DNA from: Pyxicephalus adspersus
Taxonomy: Eukaryota; Chordata; Amphibia; Anura; Pyxicephalidae
Length of the DNA stretch: 64,000 nucleotides
NCBI RefSeq assembly: GCF_032062135.1
Contig: NC_092870.1
Coordinates: forward strand, 1 to 64,000
Direction: 5' to 3'
Shown here: positions 20,767-32,599 of the stretch, piece by piece
Layout: the number at the start of each line of letters is the position of its first letter
How positions within the stretch are numbered: position 1 is the first letter of the stretch
The notes under the pieces: model-generated
What the model saw: the letters and a program-made list of their open reading frames with translations, nothing else
What the model was told of the DNA's origin: nothing
Database searches by the model: none
Program-made: the position numbers and the translations under genes

Positions 20767-21805
20767 TGCATGGACAAAAAAAAAAAAAAAAAAAACACCC
20801 AAAATATGTAGCACAGGTCCTTCTCGGAAAACAACGGGGGCAGCATTTTCAGGACGCAGATATGAAACTTTCAGTTTCACCTCTGCTAGGTGGAAAACGT
20901 GCGTACGCTCCGCATTTGCACGTATACGCATGTAGTGCGTTATGCGTATCCTCACTCGTGTGTAGTGTTTCCACGAAAATATGTGCACCACCTCCATTTT
21001 TCTTTTTGTTTTTGGAATTATGTTGCCACTACATAACGTGCTGGTTTAGGCCTTTCTAGGGCTTCAAAAAAATATCCTGCGAGTAGATCACATAAAAAAA
21101 CACAAATACAAATTAGTAACACAACTTTATAACCACTGAAACATCAGAATAAAAGACACTACACAGACACCACTACATTAAAACAAAAAACAAAACAAAA
21201 AAATAGATAATAAAACACATGTACACCCATACTTTCATAGAAAACAACATTATGACTAAATAATATAACATATAATAACATAATATTGTATTCAAAATAG
21301 GTTGACAATAAGAACACTGGAAAACTGTGCTAGAAATTAGTTAGGCAGAACAAAACACACTAAGAAACAAATCTGCAAACCAACAATATGGCTACAAACA
21401 CAATAACATAGCATTAACATAGGCTTTCTCATTGTAAGATTGACATTGAAACATTCAAAGTGAAAAAAAACAAAAGCAGCTATTGTACTAAATGGTATAG
21501 TTATCACAATAACATACATTAGGATAACACGGCAAACAAGACCTCCCCCTCCTCCTCCAGGACCCAAAAAACAGACAAAAGAAAAGCAACAGACAACACC
21601 CTTATATGCACATAGCTATGCACACAGCTGCTACGAATTCGCCTGTAATTGAGACATGAAGTTCGGATGTTTGATAGTTTTAGGGAGTTGGTTATTCCAT
21701 AATCAATTGTTACTACGATGCAATAAATATTAGACTGTACACCAGTGAACAGCTATCTTAGAAAAAAAATGACAACAAAACCAAAAGAAAAATAATAAAA
21801 AGAAA

Positions 21806-21839
<34 letters not shown>

Positions 21840-21964
21840 TTATGCAGTAGATAGATAGATATAGATATAGAGGGACAAATATAAATATATATTTATCTAT
21901 TTATAGAGGAGTGCGTGTCTGTGTGTGTTGATCTAGTCCCCTGGCAAAAGCGAGGTCTCGGAGG
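20767..21964. other. Non-coding stretch with simple repeats
   Basis: Contains a poly(A) run at about 20776-20794, long A-rich stretches around 21060-21330, a (TCTA)n run at 21807-21840, and a diverged mirror (TAGA) run just after. No credible gene. Confidence 0.7.
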
Positions 21965-22041
21965 TCTCACCTGCCAGAGTTCAGGGATTTATCACCAGGC
22001 GGATCCTGGGGTCAGGCATCCTAACCATTTAGGTATGCGCC
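21965..22041 (-). mobile_element. tRNA-derived SINE head (candidate)
   Basis: Read on the minus strand, GGCGCATACCTAAATGGTTA resembles a tRNA 5-prime end with an A box, and GGTGATAAATCCC lies where a B box (GGTTCGAATCC) would be. The match is imperfect and there is no acceptor stem, so this is a SINE head rather than a tRNA gene. Confidence 0.35.
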
Positions 22042-22777
22042 TATAAACAGCTGAAATCAGGTACCCCTTTTCCGCACCCGAAAAGATTAGGTCATTCAAA
22101 AATATGCTTATTTCTAAGCTAATATATATGTTTGAAACATTTGAACACATCATATTTTTATTTAGGGCTAAGTGGAAGATGTGTGCCATTTGAAAGAAGG
22201 ATTTGTTAGGGAAAGAATGACTTTTAATGCCAGCCCGCTAGTGTTAGGCTGTCGGAGCTGCCTGTAATTTTTTTTTTATTATGCATATATATATATTATA
22301 CATAATAACCTAGAATTTACTTTGTTTTGTACATAAATTAGCTCTCCACACTACATAACTGTTGGTAAATACCAAAAAATACACCTGCTTAGACTATAGT
22401 AGATTTAACCTCTTTAAGTAAATGATGAAGCATCAGACTTCAGAGCGTCAGCATCAGAGCGTCAGATTATACATGAATATAAATTGAATGTATAACACCA
22501 GTTAATGCAGTGTGAGGGGTTATGCTCAGGATCGCCTTTGTTGGGGTCAAAGGACACTTGTCTAGTTCGTCCAATTCAGATCACACACCGAGGTATCAGT
22601 TTTAAGCTGACTTGTAGCCAGGTTTATGTGAAGATTGCAGATAAAATAACAAAACAGCAAAAGAAAACCTTGCCTGTCCGGCACTTACTATACATCCGAC
22701 ATTCCTGTCTTTCAGCTGGAGGGCTTCTCCCTGTCAGCTCAAAACAAAGCTTTCTGGAACCTTTTTCTCACTTTTGA

Positions 22778-22965
22778 GCTGACTCACACAGACTGACTTG
22801 AGCTCACTCACCCAGACCGACTTTCTGAGTCTCTCAGCAGAGCTCCCTTACTCAGACCGACTGTCTGTGCCCCCAAACAGAGAGCTCCCTCACACAGGCC
22901 ACCTGTCTGAGTCTCTCCAAACAGAGCTCCTCACACAGAGCCCCTGTCTGTGTCTCCAAGCAGAA
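22778..22965. repeat. About 40-50 bp diverged tandem repeat
   Basis: Four or five units each contain a variant of 'gagctc(ac)tcaca(c)agac(c)gac..tctg(a/t)gtctc'. Units differ in length and sequence. Confidence 0.6.
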
Positions 22966-23004
22966 CTGAACTACTGACAGAGCTCCTGGCTCTATGTTAT
23001 ATCC

Positions 23005-23315
23005 CAGTGATGGCTAACCTTTTTGAGCCCGAGTGCCCAAACTGCCGCACAAAACCAAAGAATTTCCTCAAAGTGCCAGCACGTCAATTAAACCTTAATA
23101 ACAAGATTTTAGTATCTAAAAACTCTTTATAAAGTTGAGGAGGATGGGCCGCGGCCCACCGGGACAATGCCCGGTCCTCCCAATGGCCAGTCCGGCCCTG
23201 TTGCCAGGTGAGCTGCAAAGCAGACACCGGCACACTCGCCTCCCGCCGCGCCGCATATCTTAATTGCGGACCTACCCGTGTGCCAGCTGCAAGTGCCATA
23301 GGTTCGCCATCGCTG
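23005..23315. mobile_element. hAT-type MITE
   Basis: Ends CAGTGATGGCTAACC and GGTTCGCCATCGCTG form a terminal inverted repeat typical of a widespread vertebrate hAT family. After the left end comes 'tttttgagcccgagtgccca', typical of that family. No clear 8-bp duplication is visible. A palindromic GC-rich core is at 23145-23195. Confidence 0.75.
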
Positions 23316-23880
23316 TTTTAGGGGGTCTTCAATCGGACCATCAGAGATGAGATAGTAGGTTCAAATCAAAAGCAGGTTTATTGAGGACAGAGAAAATCAA
23401 ATGCTTAGCAGGTAAAGCATAGAAATTCTTACTAAAACCAGGAAATACATCAATCTTTATAGGCATACAGAATCACTCCTGTATAGGAGGGCTTAAGCCT
23501 TTATCTAATTGTCATTAAGCAGATTGTCCAATAATGTATAATCGGAAGTCCATATAAGCATAAAAGTTCACAAACAGTAATGTCAAGCACTTTTGGCACA
23601 GAAATGACTGTCCACCATCTTAAATTCTTGTTCAGGCTGGCATCAACCGCAAGGGTCTCTTATCAGCCTTCAAGGCCATCCTGTGCTCAGCTATCAGGGT
23701 CATCTCGCTGATTGTTGCAGCTGAAATCAATCAAACAAAGCACTAACTATTTTTCATAGAAGCAGAGTATATTTTATATGTTATACAGTATATAGACCCC
23801 TGAAATTTTCTTCTCATCAGACATGCTGAATCCTTGCACTTCCCATGTGGTCAGGGAGTCTGGAAGATTTTTTTGCACCT

Positions 23881-25019
23881 CCTATTTCTGACTCTGGGGA
23901 AAAACAGGCAAGTCAATTCATTAAGGGTGAAATATACAACTGTATTCCATAAGTGTGATCTGTCAAACACTTTCATAATGGATATTGAATATAAAGCGGA
24001 ACACTGCTAAGCATGTTTACACACAAACGCATTACATAGAACATTACAATAATGCATTTTCAGAAAAGCTTCAACTGGTACAGTGTATTACTGTCAGTGG
24101 TTATTTTCGTAGATTGCAAGCTTGGTTATTTACAGGCATGCGGATGCTGATTTTAGAGATGCTACTGAGGATTAAACATAGATTTACTTTTAATTTGAAA
24201 TTGTAGACATCTAAAGGTGGTTATAATATTTTTGTCTACATAATCTCTTGAATACCTGACTGTAATGGAATGCTCCTACTGTGAGATTGAGAAAACAGCA
24301 CATGTGTTTAATGTTTGTAATAAAATATAGAACTACGATCGTTCTGCATTTTAGCCACAAGATGCCGCTGTTTCTGAGCACAGCTAAACAAGTGGCCAGT
24401 ATTTGTATATTGATAGGGGGTGGACCTCTGGGGTGAATATATTTAATGTGTTTTCTTTGGGTTATTGTTTGGAATTTTGTTTATTGTGATAGTATGCAGT
24501 AAAGTACTTCCTGTTTTATATAAATTGGTGTCAGTGAGCTGCTTTTCCCTGTTTGTGACTTTGCTGTATCCTAGAAAGCCCCCGGTACACGGCTTACACT
24601 ACCAAAGCCAACTTTTTGGAAAGTAACTATGGATTTCTGGCTCATCCAAATTAAAAACTGTCCTGATATCTGGAAGAGAAAGTAAAATAGCAAATACAGT
24701 ATGGAAATATCTGTCCATAACTAGCTAAAATATAAACAGCCCAGAGATTTTGATGGTGAGATTTGATTGTAAGCTCTTTTGGTGATTGTAATGAAACTTA
24801 CTTTGTGTTCCTTGTACACCGCTGTGGAACATGTCAGAGCTGCATAAATGTATATTTACATTGTGGAGAGTCTAAGCTCATTTGGTGTACAGACTAAATT
24901 GATTCAGTGTTCATAGTATAACATTACAAGATACGTCAGTGTTATCTAGACCTATAACACTGGTCAACAAACATTTTCTTGCCAAACAGATTAAAGTAAT
25001 TTTGGGTTATGTTTGACGC
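23881..25019. other. Non-coding stretch with a possible LTR
   Basis: Between about 24260 and 24600 the order TGTAATGG ... TATATAAATTGG ... GGCTTACA resembles a short LTR, but flanks do not match well. Otherwise AT-rich DNA without a gene. Confidence 0.3.
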
Positions 25020-25194
25020 ACAGAATCCAAATATGGTATTGGTTTTGCTAGATTGTCTCTAGTTTTTGAAATAATGACCCCATTGAAATTTAATGAATAA
25101 ACGAGATATGACTACGTATACAAAATTAAATTTTTGAAATACTTAATGTCTATATATTTTATATTCAGTGAATTCACAGAACTAATCACAAAGA

Positions 25195-26808
25195 AGTCAT
25201 TGACAACTCAGTTTGTATGATTTCCTTTTATGCTGATGATCAGGACAATCACGTTGACGGCTCCAGCAGTAGTCTGCCATCATGTGTCTATCCCATCTGC
25301 CCTGATACCTTTTTTCCATCACCTTTAATTCTTTACGGAACCTCTCCCCTTGTTCCTCACTGAAATCGCCAAGGTTTTCTGGAAATTTTTGCAAATGGCT
25401 ATAATGGCTTCATAATTATGTGCTTTATGGTTACCCAAGTTCTTGACAACCATGACATAGATGTGCCAGGCAGAAGCTTCAGTAACAGTCATGTAACTTG
25501 TGAAATTTGAATAATTTATCAGTTTCCGAATCTGGGGTCCATCAAAGATTCCTGCTTTTAATTTTTCAGTACTCAATCCAGGGAAGAATCTACAAATGTA
25601 TTTGAAGCAATCACTGTCCTTGTTCAGAGTTCTAACAAATTGCTTCATTAATCCCAACTATATGTGTAGTGAAGAGAGAATGATTTTTTCTTTGTCAAGC
25701 ATTGGCTTGTTAATGATGTTCGCTGCACCTTTTTTCATGTTTTCCCTTGGAGGCCATGCCACTTTTTTCCAGTGATCCTGCTTTGCTCTACTATCCCACA
25801 AGCAGATGAAACATGGGTACTTTGTGTATCCACTTCAAGTTCACTATTTTTAAATCAACACATATGGACCATTGGTGTTCATGATAGCAAACCTTTTGTA
25901 AGACCATTTTGATATTTTCATTTTGATATTTTCTTTAGGTTTTGTTGAGTGACCAATTGGAATTGATGCATAGCAGTTGCCATTATGCAGTAAAACAGAT
26001 TTCAAAGTTCGAGTGGAACTGTCTATGAAAAGCCACCAGTCTTCTGCTTGGTATTCTGGTACTCCCATATGGGCTAGTAGTCCAGGGATGTTACAACAGT
26101 ACACAGAGTCTCCATCTTCACTGAAATATGGTAGGAGTGTAACCTCCTCTTGTCCTATAAACCATTTTTTTAACTTCCGGTATCAGTCAGTTCTTATCTT
26201 TTAGCCTGGATGCTAAAAGTTCAGGTGCTTGTTTTGACAGACTTAGGATACGTATTAAATCATTGAGCTCTTCATGGGAGAACTGCTGGTTTGATGAAAC
26301 ACTTCCTTCATATTCACTACCACTGCTAACTCTTGGATTACACTCCAAACCCTGTATATCCTCCATGTCGGATACAGGAATATCAGGGAGTGTACTGAAC
26401 ACTGGTATGGGAACATCAGCACAATGCGGCACAGGTCGTCTTGCTGATTACAAATCAGGGTACTCCCACTTGTTTTTCTTGTAACCATTGAAACCTTTTA
26501 CATTCACAGTACAAAAATAACAACCATTTTGATGATTTTTGGGCTCTCGCCATACCATAGGTACGCCAAATTTCAAACTTTTTTAGTTTTCGATTTTTCC
26601 ACTGATGTAGGCACTCTACACAAGTTTTGCATACCATATGGGGAGCCCTATACTTATCTTGGTTCCCCAGTTTATTACCAAAATTTGCAAAATATGATTG
26701 TTTCACAAATCCTGTATTGTCTCTTCTCTGTTTTGCTGAGAATATTCACCACAAATGTAGCAAAATACATTAGGGTCATTTCAACAACTTCTTGAAGAAC
26801 TCATATTT
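25195..26808 (-). pseudogene. Unclassified repeated ORF family, copy 2 (near full length, broken)
   Basis: Most complete copy. A splice-acceptor-like TTTTTTTACAG precedes ATG at 26804. The N-terminus reads MSSSRSC, then FCYICGEY and MVCKTCVECLHQW, two Cys pairs suggesting a treble-clef-like zinc site. Next come an aromatic WRTYGMARAQK block, CADVPIPVF, an acidic linker, ELNDLIRILSLSKQAPELLASRL, CCNIPGLLAHMGVP, WWLFIDSSTRTLKSVLLHNG, a DGPQIRKLI block, WHIYVMVVKNLGNHKA, and EEQGERFRKELKVMEKRYQGRWD to the end. At least four frameshifts and an early stop disable it. Its 3-prime flank (25007-25190) provides the empty-site reference for the insertions in copy 1. Function unknown; high copy number suggests a mobile element. 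Confidence 0.75.
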
Positions 26809-26959
26809 CTGTAAAAAAAGAAAATGTATAAATTAAAGGAAGGCAAATGAAAGTTTCATGAATATAATGCTACATTTAATATATAAAATGCAAAACATTG
26901 GTGTAAATAAAGATTGATAATAATATGCTGTGTTAACATGTTGTTGTTGGTAAAATCGT

Positions 26960-27582
26960 CTATTCCGATTCCTGTATCACAAGAACTAAAGCCAATTCAA
27001 TAAAACTAATGTCATTTCTGGATTCAGCAGACCTGAAATACACTAAATATATTGAAAAATCCTTGGCAAGTGAAAAGAAATTTTTTGTTGAGCTGTGTAA
27101 TATTAGGAACTGTAATTTGATATCTGGCACAGTAAGATAAATCTTACACATCCTTCCCAATTGCAGTTCTTTGTGCTCCTTGTTCAACTTTTCTTTCAGT
27201 TGTTTGGCCTGCTGGAAGCATTTTGCAAACACTTTTGGACATATTGCAAAGTTTGGTTTTAGTTTTATGACCCACTCATTTCCTTTCTTGCACTCATTTT
27301 CAATTATTAAATTGGTCCCACCATCTTTGCAGCACCTATTAAGGCTTTCATTTTGGAATTTGCTTCCTGTAAGAGGAGAGCAGTTATGTCTATTTAGGAA
27401 TTTATAGAAGACATCTGGGCATGATAACATGAATTATAAAATGTTCTATACTTATAAACAAAATGTACTAGTTTAAACTGAGTTATCAAGCCAGCTTCAC
27501 ATCTTGGGATTGGTCTTACATCTGACCATTTGAGAAGGCAGCATGTGTTCTCATACCATCCAAAATCTGAAAAAAGGTCCAC
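26960..27582 (-). other. Unrecognised minus-strand ORFs upstream of copy 2
   Basis: Two overlapping frames (27394-27582 and 26960-27430, 62 and 156 codons) have normal-looking amino-acid use, for example CLLKWSDVRPIPRCEAG and KLKPNFAICPKVFAKCFQQ. I do not recognise a family. Position and strand suggest they could be an upstream exon or second ORF of the repeat at 25195-26808, but the other copies do not extend far enough to test this. Confidence 0.25.
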
Positions 27583-28408
27583 TTGTATTATTTACACTTG
27601 TATTTTGAGCAATCTGGGGAAATCTTTTGCACCTTAGTATTGCATTACACTTCCACTCTGGGAGGAATAATGGGATTGTGGTTAGAATTTCAACAAGTAT
27701 TATGCACCTTACAATAACTTTTTTTGCCTTTTACAAGCTCTTCAGCAACTTTTAATGACTACATTTACTTTCCTCTGTGTACAGATTTTAAATTCATTAG
27801 GAGCTGTTTTTTTTCTAGCAATTGGGGAAGTGACAACTGACTGCAGTTTTCTCCAAGGACAACAGAAATAATTTTCTTCCATAGGATACAAGAGCTTTGC
27901 TACAGTATATAACACAGAACAGAGCTGGAAAGGAAATACACCTAATCTTTAAAAAATTGCATAAGGGTGGCATGAGATAAAGGACAAGAGGTAAACAAAT
28001 GGAACCGTTGATTTACACTGAGAACAATGGTAAAGGTGTTCCATGGGTATAAATTAAAATGCATAGTTGTTAAGGAGGGAGTTGGGTACAGGAGCAGGTG
28101 GTTCTGAATGCACTTTGACAGGAGAGACAGGTGATGCGTAAAAGTACTACGTGAGTGGGAGATGGGTGGAGAAGGCATATTATTCAGTTCAGTACTGCCA
28201 GGGTAAAAGAACAGTACCAGGGCAAGTGATGCTTTATTGTGCTTCCACAGTAGGAGACAGCTTCTATGGGCACCTGATGCTTTTCAGTGCTGTTAGGGTT
28301 ATAGGTAAACACAAAAAAAGGTGAGGTGCAAGATTTTGCATGGGGAAGATGATGTTTTTTTATTGCTGCAATAGTTGGATATAGGTTGAGCCATTGTGAA
28401 GGAGGACA
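27583..28408. other. Non-coding stretch
   Basis: No recognised feature. Short frames on the minus strand (27942-28178, 28184-28411) have low-complexity Ser/His/Leu composition and no family resemblance. Confidence 0.4.
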
Positions 28409-29531
28409 CACTTTAGCCTCCTAGGAGTTTCACTGATGTCTGGATTTCTGTACCAAAAGCGGTACACTGTTTTTTTTAATTTTTTTTTTTTATATTGAAG
28501 CCCTGTAACTTACCGAAATATGTCCAAACAAGGGTCTAGTTGATATACTGAATTTAATAAAGTTTGAAACACACAATCATGTAAAAAAAATGATTAGCAA
28601 TCTAATTCTGTCAGTTTTTTCATGCAAAGTGATCATGAAAAGTGATCCTAATTGATTGTGATTTCATGAAAAGTGATCCTAATTTTTTTGCATAGAAACT
28701 TTTGTTTATATTGTGGGCCTGTAATTCTTAGGATTAACTCCTGGGTATGATAATTATATCTATTTATTATATTATAATCAATAATTATAAATAATTAATA
28801 AAAATAATGAAATAGACCACAACAATGTAGTTTATAAAAAAAAAATAATTTATCAAAAAATTTTGAAAGGTCAGATCAAGGTCAGGGCTAATAGTGGGCA
28901 AAATGTAAATCAGGGCATTGGGCAATGATGTTTGGTGCACTAAAATATGTACTTTTTATTATATGTTGTGTAGTGTTTTTTTACTGTAAAAACCATTTAA
29001 AAGCATATTACTTCTTGCTGCTCACATCACCTGTTAGATGCAAGCAGCAATAGTCAATAGTAAATTCTGGGGGTGGTGGCAGCGGGGAATTACCCGCTGC
29101 CACCACTCAGGGGCTCAAGGGAGATGAGAAGCACAATGCAGGACTTCTGCATTGTGCATCACATCTTCCGGGTGATGCGAGCAGCAATAGTAAATTCCAG
29201 GGGTGGTGGTGTGGGGTGGTGTGATGCACAATGCAAAAGTCCTGCATTGTGCATCGTATCTAACTGCCGATGCGAGCAGCGGCGTGGCCGGGACCCCTGT
29301 GGTATTTAAAAGCAGATTACTCAGTAATCTGCTTTTAAATTTCCCGCCCGGCCAAACCCCCTAATGCAGAAACGCCCCAGCATCAGAGCGGGATCATTAG
29401 ATCGCCGCTGGATCGCGGGACGCAGGTAAGGGGGGCTTGTTTTCTTACCCCGAGTGTGACTCGGGATTACCACTTTTTGCAAGTGGAATCCACCCCAAGT
29501 CACACTCGGGATTATCGCTAGGGGGGGTTAA
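28409..29531. mobile_element. TTAA-type MITE or composite of two
   Basis: The left end reads TTTAGCCTCCTAGGAG, a decayed TTAACC-type terminus. Its neighbouring 300 bases match, inverted, the element at 48540-48753 (TTTCTGTACCAAAAG, ACTTACCGAAATATGTCC). The right end is TCGCTAGGGGGGGTTAA with the palindromic pair CGAGTGTGAC/GTCACACTCG before it. AT-rich filler and GC-rich tandem-like modules ('gatgcgagcagcaatagtaaatt', twice) lie between. It may be two elements back to back. Confidence 0.45.
29307..29340. repeat. Near-perfect palindrome
   Basis: TTTAAAAGCAGATTACT and its inverse meet at a single central base, giving a strong potential hairpin inside the TTAA-type MITE. Confidence 0.9.
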
Positions 29532-29649
29532 TAAAAAATTAAATAAAAAACACAAAAATCAGCTTAAACAAAAAAGCATAAATTAATCAAAAGTACTGAA
29601 AATGCAATAATTCTGTATACTGTGTAGTACTATATTTTTCTAAAACACC

Positions 29650-30249
29650 TCCCTAGTGTGGTAAATTTTAAAACAGGGCAGCACAACGTCACATACCATA
29701 GACAAAACCACATAAATATATTTTGTATTATTTTGTATTGGATTGGATACAGGAGTTTGTATTGAATCCAATACAAAATTTTTTATTTTACCGCCACGCC
29801 CCCCTGTCGACGGGCGCACGCACCAACGTCATCAGGATTTGCTGAGGGACACGTAAGCGAACGCAGAGCGTTCTAATTCTCTCCGTATTTCCATGCAAAA
29901 AGCATTACATTTTTTTGCATGGAAATTTATTTTACATTGTAGGCTATAATTTTTAGGTATAACTTATAAATATATAAATATTATTTAAAGTTTTCCTTGT
30001 ATTGGACCCAATACAGCTATTTTGTATTGATTCCAATACAAAATCATTTGAATTTCCCGCCCCGCCTCCCGCCCGTACCGACGTCACCGGAAAACTCCGG
30101 AAGAAGAGAGAAGACGTCTCCGGAGGAGCTGCGGGGACAAGGTAAGTGTTTTTTTTTCAGTTGTAATCTGATTGTCATACAATGTTGTAAATGCTTTCAG
30201 CAATTTTTTTACCCCGAACTAGGCTCGGGGCAACCGCCCAGGAGGTTAA
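29650..30249. mobile_element. TTAA-type MITE with palindromic modules
   Basis: Right end CCGAACTAGGCTCGG, CAGGAGG, TTAA (30246-30249). The module TTGTATTGG...CCAATACAA followed by GAATTTCCCGCCCCGCC and ACGTCACCGG is shared with 57620-58118. Left end not resolved. It inserts directly into repeat-family copy 3, whose homology starts at 30250. Confidence 0.5.
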
Positions 30250-30625
30250 GCTCCGCTTAGAGCTATCGATGAATAGTCGCCATTCAGTTGAGTTATAGAT
30301 TGGAATTCCCAATTCCTCCATTAAACCAGGTATGTTATGGCAATACACAAAGCCACTGTCAGTTCTAAAGTACTGTAGAAATGCAATTTCTCTGGTTCGA
30401 AAGTATGATACCTTTATTCCTTTTTCAAGTAAGTTTTTCTCACGCAGTCATGATGCTAGGAGTTCTGAAGCCTTCTTCAATAGTCCCAAATCACGTGCCA
30501 AATCACTCAACTCGTGTTGATCAAATCCCTTACTCAAATCCCTTGAGTCCTCTTCAATTTCAAACTCTTCATCATTGTTGTCACCTAGCTCATCATCATA
30601 ATCATGTTCTTCAAGAGAGGGCAGT
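30250..30625 (-). pseudogene. Unclassified repeated ORF family, copy 3 (middle fragment)
   Basis: One frame on the minus strand reads an acidic linker, HELSDLARDLGLLKKASELL, one stop, then KNLLEKGIKVSYFRTREIAF, FVYCHNIPGLMEELGI and STEWRLFIDSSKR. This is the middle of the protein seen in copy 2, with only a single stop, so it is a younger or differently evolving copy. It is cut by a TTAA MITE on one side and an LTR fragment on the other. Confidence 0.8.
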
Positions 30626-30775
30626 TGTCACGATAACTGCAAGGCAAGATGGTGGACCCTCTGTGTCACCAGCTCAGTTGGTAGAGACGTGCACAGGGTG
30701 CAGAGTCCAAGCAGCTGCCATCAAATGTACCACCAAAGCTTCAAATAACCTTGATGAGAATGGGTAATTGATTTT
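30626..30775 (+). mobile_element. Gypsy-like LTR fragment
   Basis: Starts TGTCACGATAACTGC and includes GGTGGACCCTCTGTG, both shared with the LTR at 11869-12467. Only the first 150 bases are recognisable. Confidence 0.55.
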
Positions 30776-31244
30776 ATATTATTTGTCATACTATGGTCTT
30801 TATTGGACGTGCATTTGCTCTATTTTCATACTGGTCTTTTTTATGACTGTACTGTTGGATTTTATCTTTTGAAATACAAATAAAAATAGATTTACCCATA
30901 ATCTGTCATTGTATACTGTATACCCTTACAGATCCATTACACTAATATTACTAAAATAACACTGAGGAATGCATTTTTTTGTTGAGTTAGATCACAGTTT
31001 AGAGTTAGATTACACTTGTTTTTTACAAATTTTTGGCTGGTGAATCCAGAAATGACCCCATTTTTTTCATATCACATCCAGTTTTTATGATACAAGGTAC
31101 CCTCCATTTTTGTAAAAAAAAATACAAATTTTACATACAATGAAAAAATAACTTGAATGTACTGTTTATTTAAATTTTTTGTTCATACAAAGAATTTATT
31201 GTTACTCTATGACATTTGAAAATAATCAAGTAAGCAGTTAAGGT
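30776..31244. other. AT-rich stretch, probably 3-prime flank of repeat-family copy 4
   Basis: No ORF. Position directly after the C-terminal fragment at 31245-31356, and short phrases such as 'aaatgacccca', suggest it is the untranslated flank of that family. Confidence 0.35.
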
Positions 31245-31356
31245 AAGAATTTACGCTTATAGTTTTTCCTGGAGTGTTCAGTGTTAGGACAATCACGCCG
31301 GATGTTCCAACAATAGTCAGCCATCATCTGTACATCCCATCTACCTTGATACTGTC
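31245..31356 (-). pseudogene. Unclassified repeated ORF family, C-terminal fragment (copy 4)
   Basis: The minus strand reads QYQGRWDVQMMADYCWNIRR and then DCPNTEHSRKNYKRK, the C-terminal block of the family. On the minus strand it precedes the middle fragment at 30250-30625, so the two cannot be one collinear copy. A gypsy LTR begins immediately next to it at 31357. Confidence 0.75.
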
Positions 31357-32064
31357 TGTCACGCACGGAGAGACCGGACCACTAGGTGTATGGAGGTGGT
31401 GCGAGCCCTGAGAAGGGCCAAGGCGCAGAGTCTAAGCCGTAACCAGGTTTTCTCCAGAGGCACAGGGAACACTAGAGACACTGGAAACAGCAGGAGGCCC
31501 AGGAGAAACAGGAATATCCACAGGCAGACAGGAACACAGGAACAGCACATGGAAGTTGGCTGGGAACCAACAGACTGGACAACCAGGGATTAAGACAGGA
31601 GCTGGACACAGGAAATACTGGATTACTGCACTCCCCTGTCTGATAACTCATTGCCCCTGATTCATCATTGAAATCCGCGATCGCGGGAAGCGCGATAATA
31701 CGCGCGACCCGCGATCGCGGATTACCGCGGTCCAGTGAAGCAGGGTGATCCAGAAAACCTGGAATGGATTTCTTAAAATCATTTGCTATTTCCTAGCAAA
31801 TCCTGGACCAGATCCATTCCAGGTTTGCTGGATCACCCAGCTTCACTGATCAAAGTGTATTTTCTCCAGCCTTGGAGAGCTTTAATAAATCAGGGCCTGT
31901 GAGCAAGCTAAATAGCCAGGGGTGGATAAGAGGCTATTTTCTGATTGGCCAGCGGCATGGACGGCGTTAATAAAGCCTGGAAACAGTCACACCCAGCATC
32001 AGAACTGCTCAGATGCGCAGGAGAGAGATGCCTGTGTTTTAGTGAGGAACAGGTAAGTGTGACA
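31357..32064 (-). mobile_element. 3-prime LTR of chromodomain gypsy copy A, with nested MITE
   Basis: On the minus strand the LTR starts TGTCACACTTACC directly after a purine-rich AAAAGGGGGGGTAA tract (the expected polypurine tract) and ends CCGTGCGTGACA at 31357. The MITE at 31654-31897 is inserted inside it. Much of the interior matches the LTR of copy B at 32951-33400. Confidence 0.8.
31654..31897. mobile_element. Second MITE of the 1084-1295 family
   Basis: The right half (GGTTTGCTGGATCACCCAGC... to AATAAATCAGGGCC) matches the MITE at 1084-1295. The left end GCCCCTGATTCATCATTG has diverged and is followed by the self-complementary CGCGATCGCGG-type block, absent from the first copy. It lies within a gypsy LTR. 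Confidence 0.7.
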
Positions 32065-32079
32065 TTACCCCCCCTTTTA

Positions 32080-32580
32080 CAGGGCCTCCCCACCCGCTGG
32101 GGTCCGGGTTTAAGGGGAAAACGAAGATGAAACCTCTTGGCAAGAAGAGGTACAGACACATCTGTAGCTGGAACCCGCGATCTCTCGTCAGGACCAAAAC
32201 CTTGCCAGTCGATTAGCTACATGAGCTTTTTATGACATATTTTGGAATCCAAAATTTGATGGACTTCATCTTCCTGAGAAGAAGAGGTTGCAGGAGTAGC
32301 CAGTGGAGAGGGATGAGAAAAGCGGTTCAGGACCAACGGCTTAAGTATGGAGACATGGAAAGCATTGGGCAGCTTGAGATGTGGAGAAAGGCATAACTTA
32401 TAGCAAACTGGGTTAACCTTGGCAGAGATGACATAAGGTCCGATGAAACATGGAACCAACTTTAGAGAAGACACCTTGCAACGAATATTCCTGGCGGAAT
32501 ACAGCGATTTCGATCTGATCTGCAAACTTCTTGTATCAGGCAGCGGACTGCTCTAGGTGTTCTGATGTTAAGGCCCAAAT
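32080..32580 (-). pseudogene. Gypsy integrase C-terminus and chromodomain (copy A)
   Basis: Blocks in order are [55 protein letters not shown] and a chromodomain-like [11 protein letters not shown]. These are typical of the C-terminal integrase extension of chromovirus-type Ty3/gypsy elements, where the chromodomain is thought to guide insertion. A stop and frame changes break it. Upstream it is joined to an RT fragment, so about 2 kb of pol is missing. Confidence 0.8.
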
Positions 32581-32599
32581 ACGGTTGAAGTCTATGAGT

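Larger units (their letters stand above)
22500..23880 (-). mobile_element. LTR-like repeat interrupted by a hAT MITE
   Basis: Sequence on both sides of the MITE at 23005-23315 appears to be one repeat. Read on the minus strand it has an AATAAA-type signal at about 23371-23376 followed downstream by a Cys/Thr-rich tandem region. The order is compatible with R-U5 of an LTR, but ends and target duplication are not identified and no retrotransposon ORF lies nearby. The classification is tentative. Confidence 0.35.

Noticed and set aside
20743..20997. Minus-strand ORF ending in a run of Phe
   Set aside because: Created by translating a poly(A) tract; no family resemblance.
21965..22041. Functional tRNA gene
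   Set aside because: Only A- and B-box-like phrases are present; no acceptor-stem pairing or clear anticodon loop.
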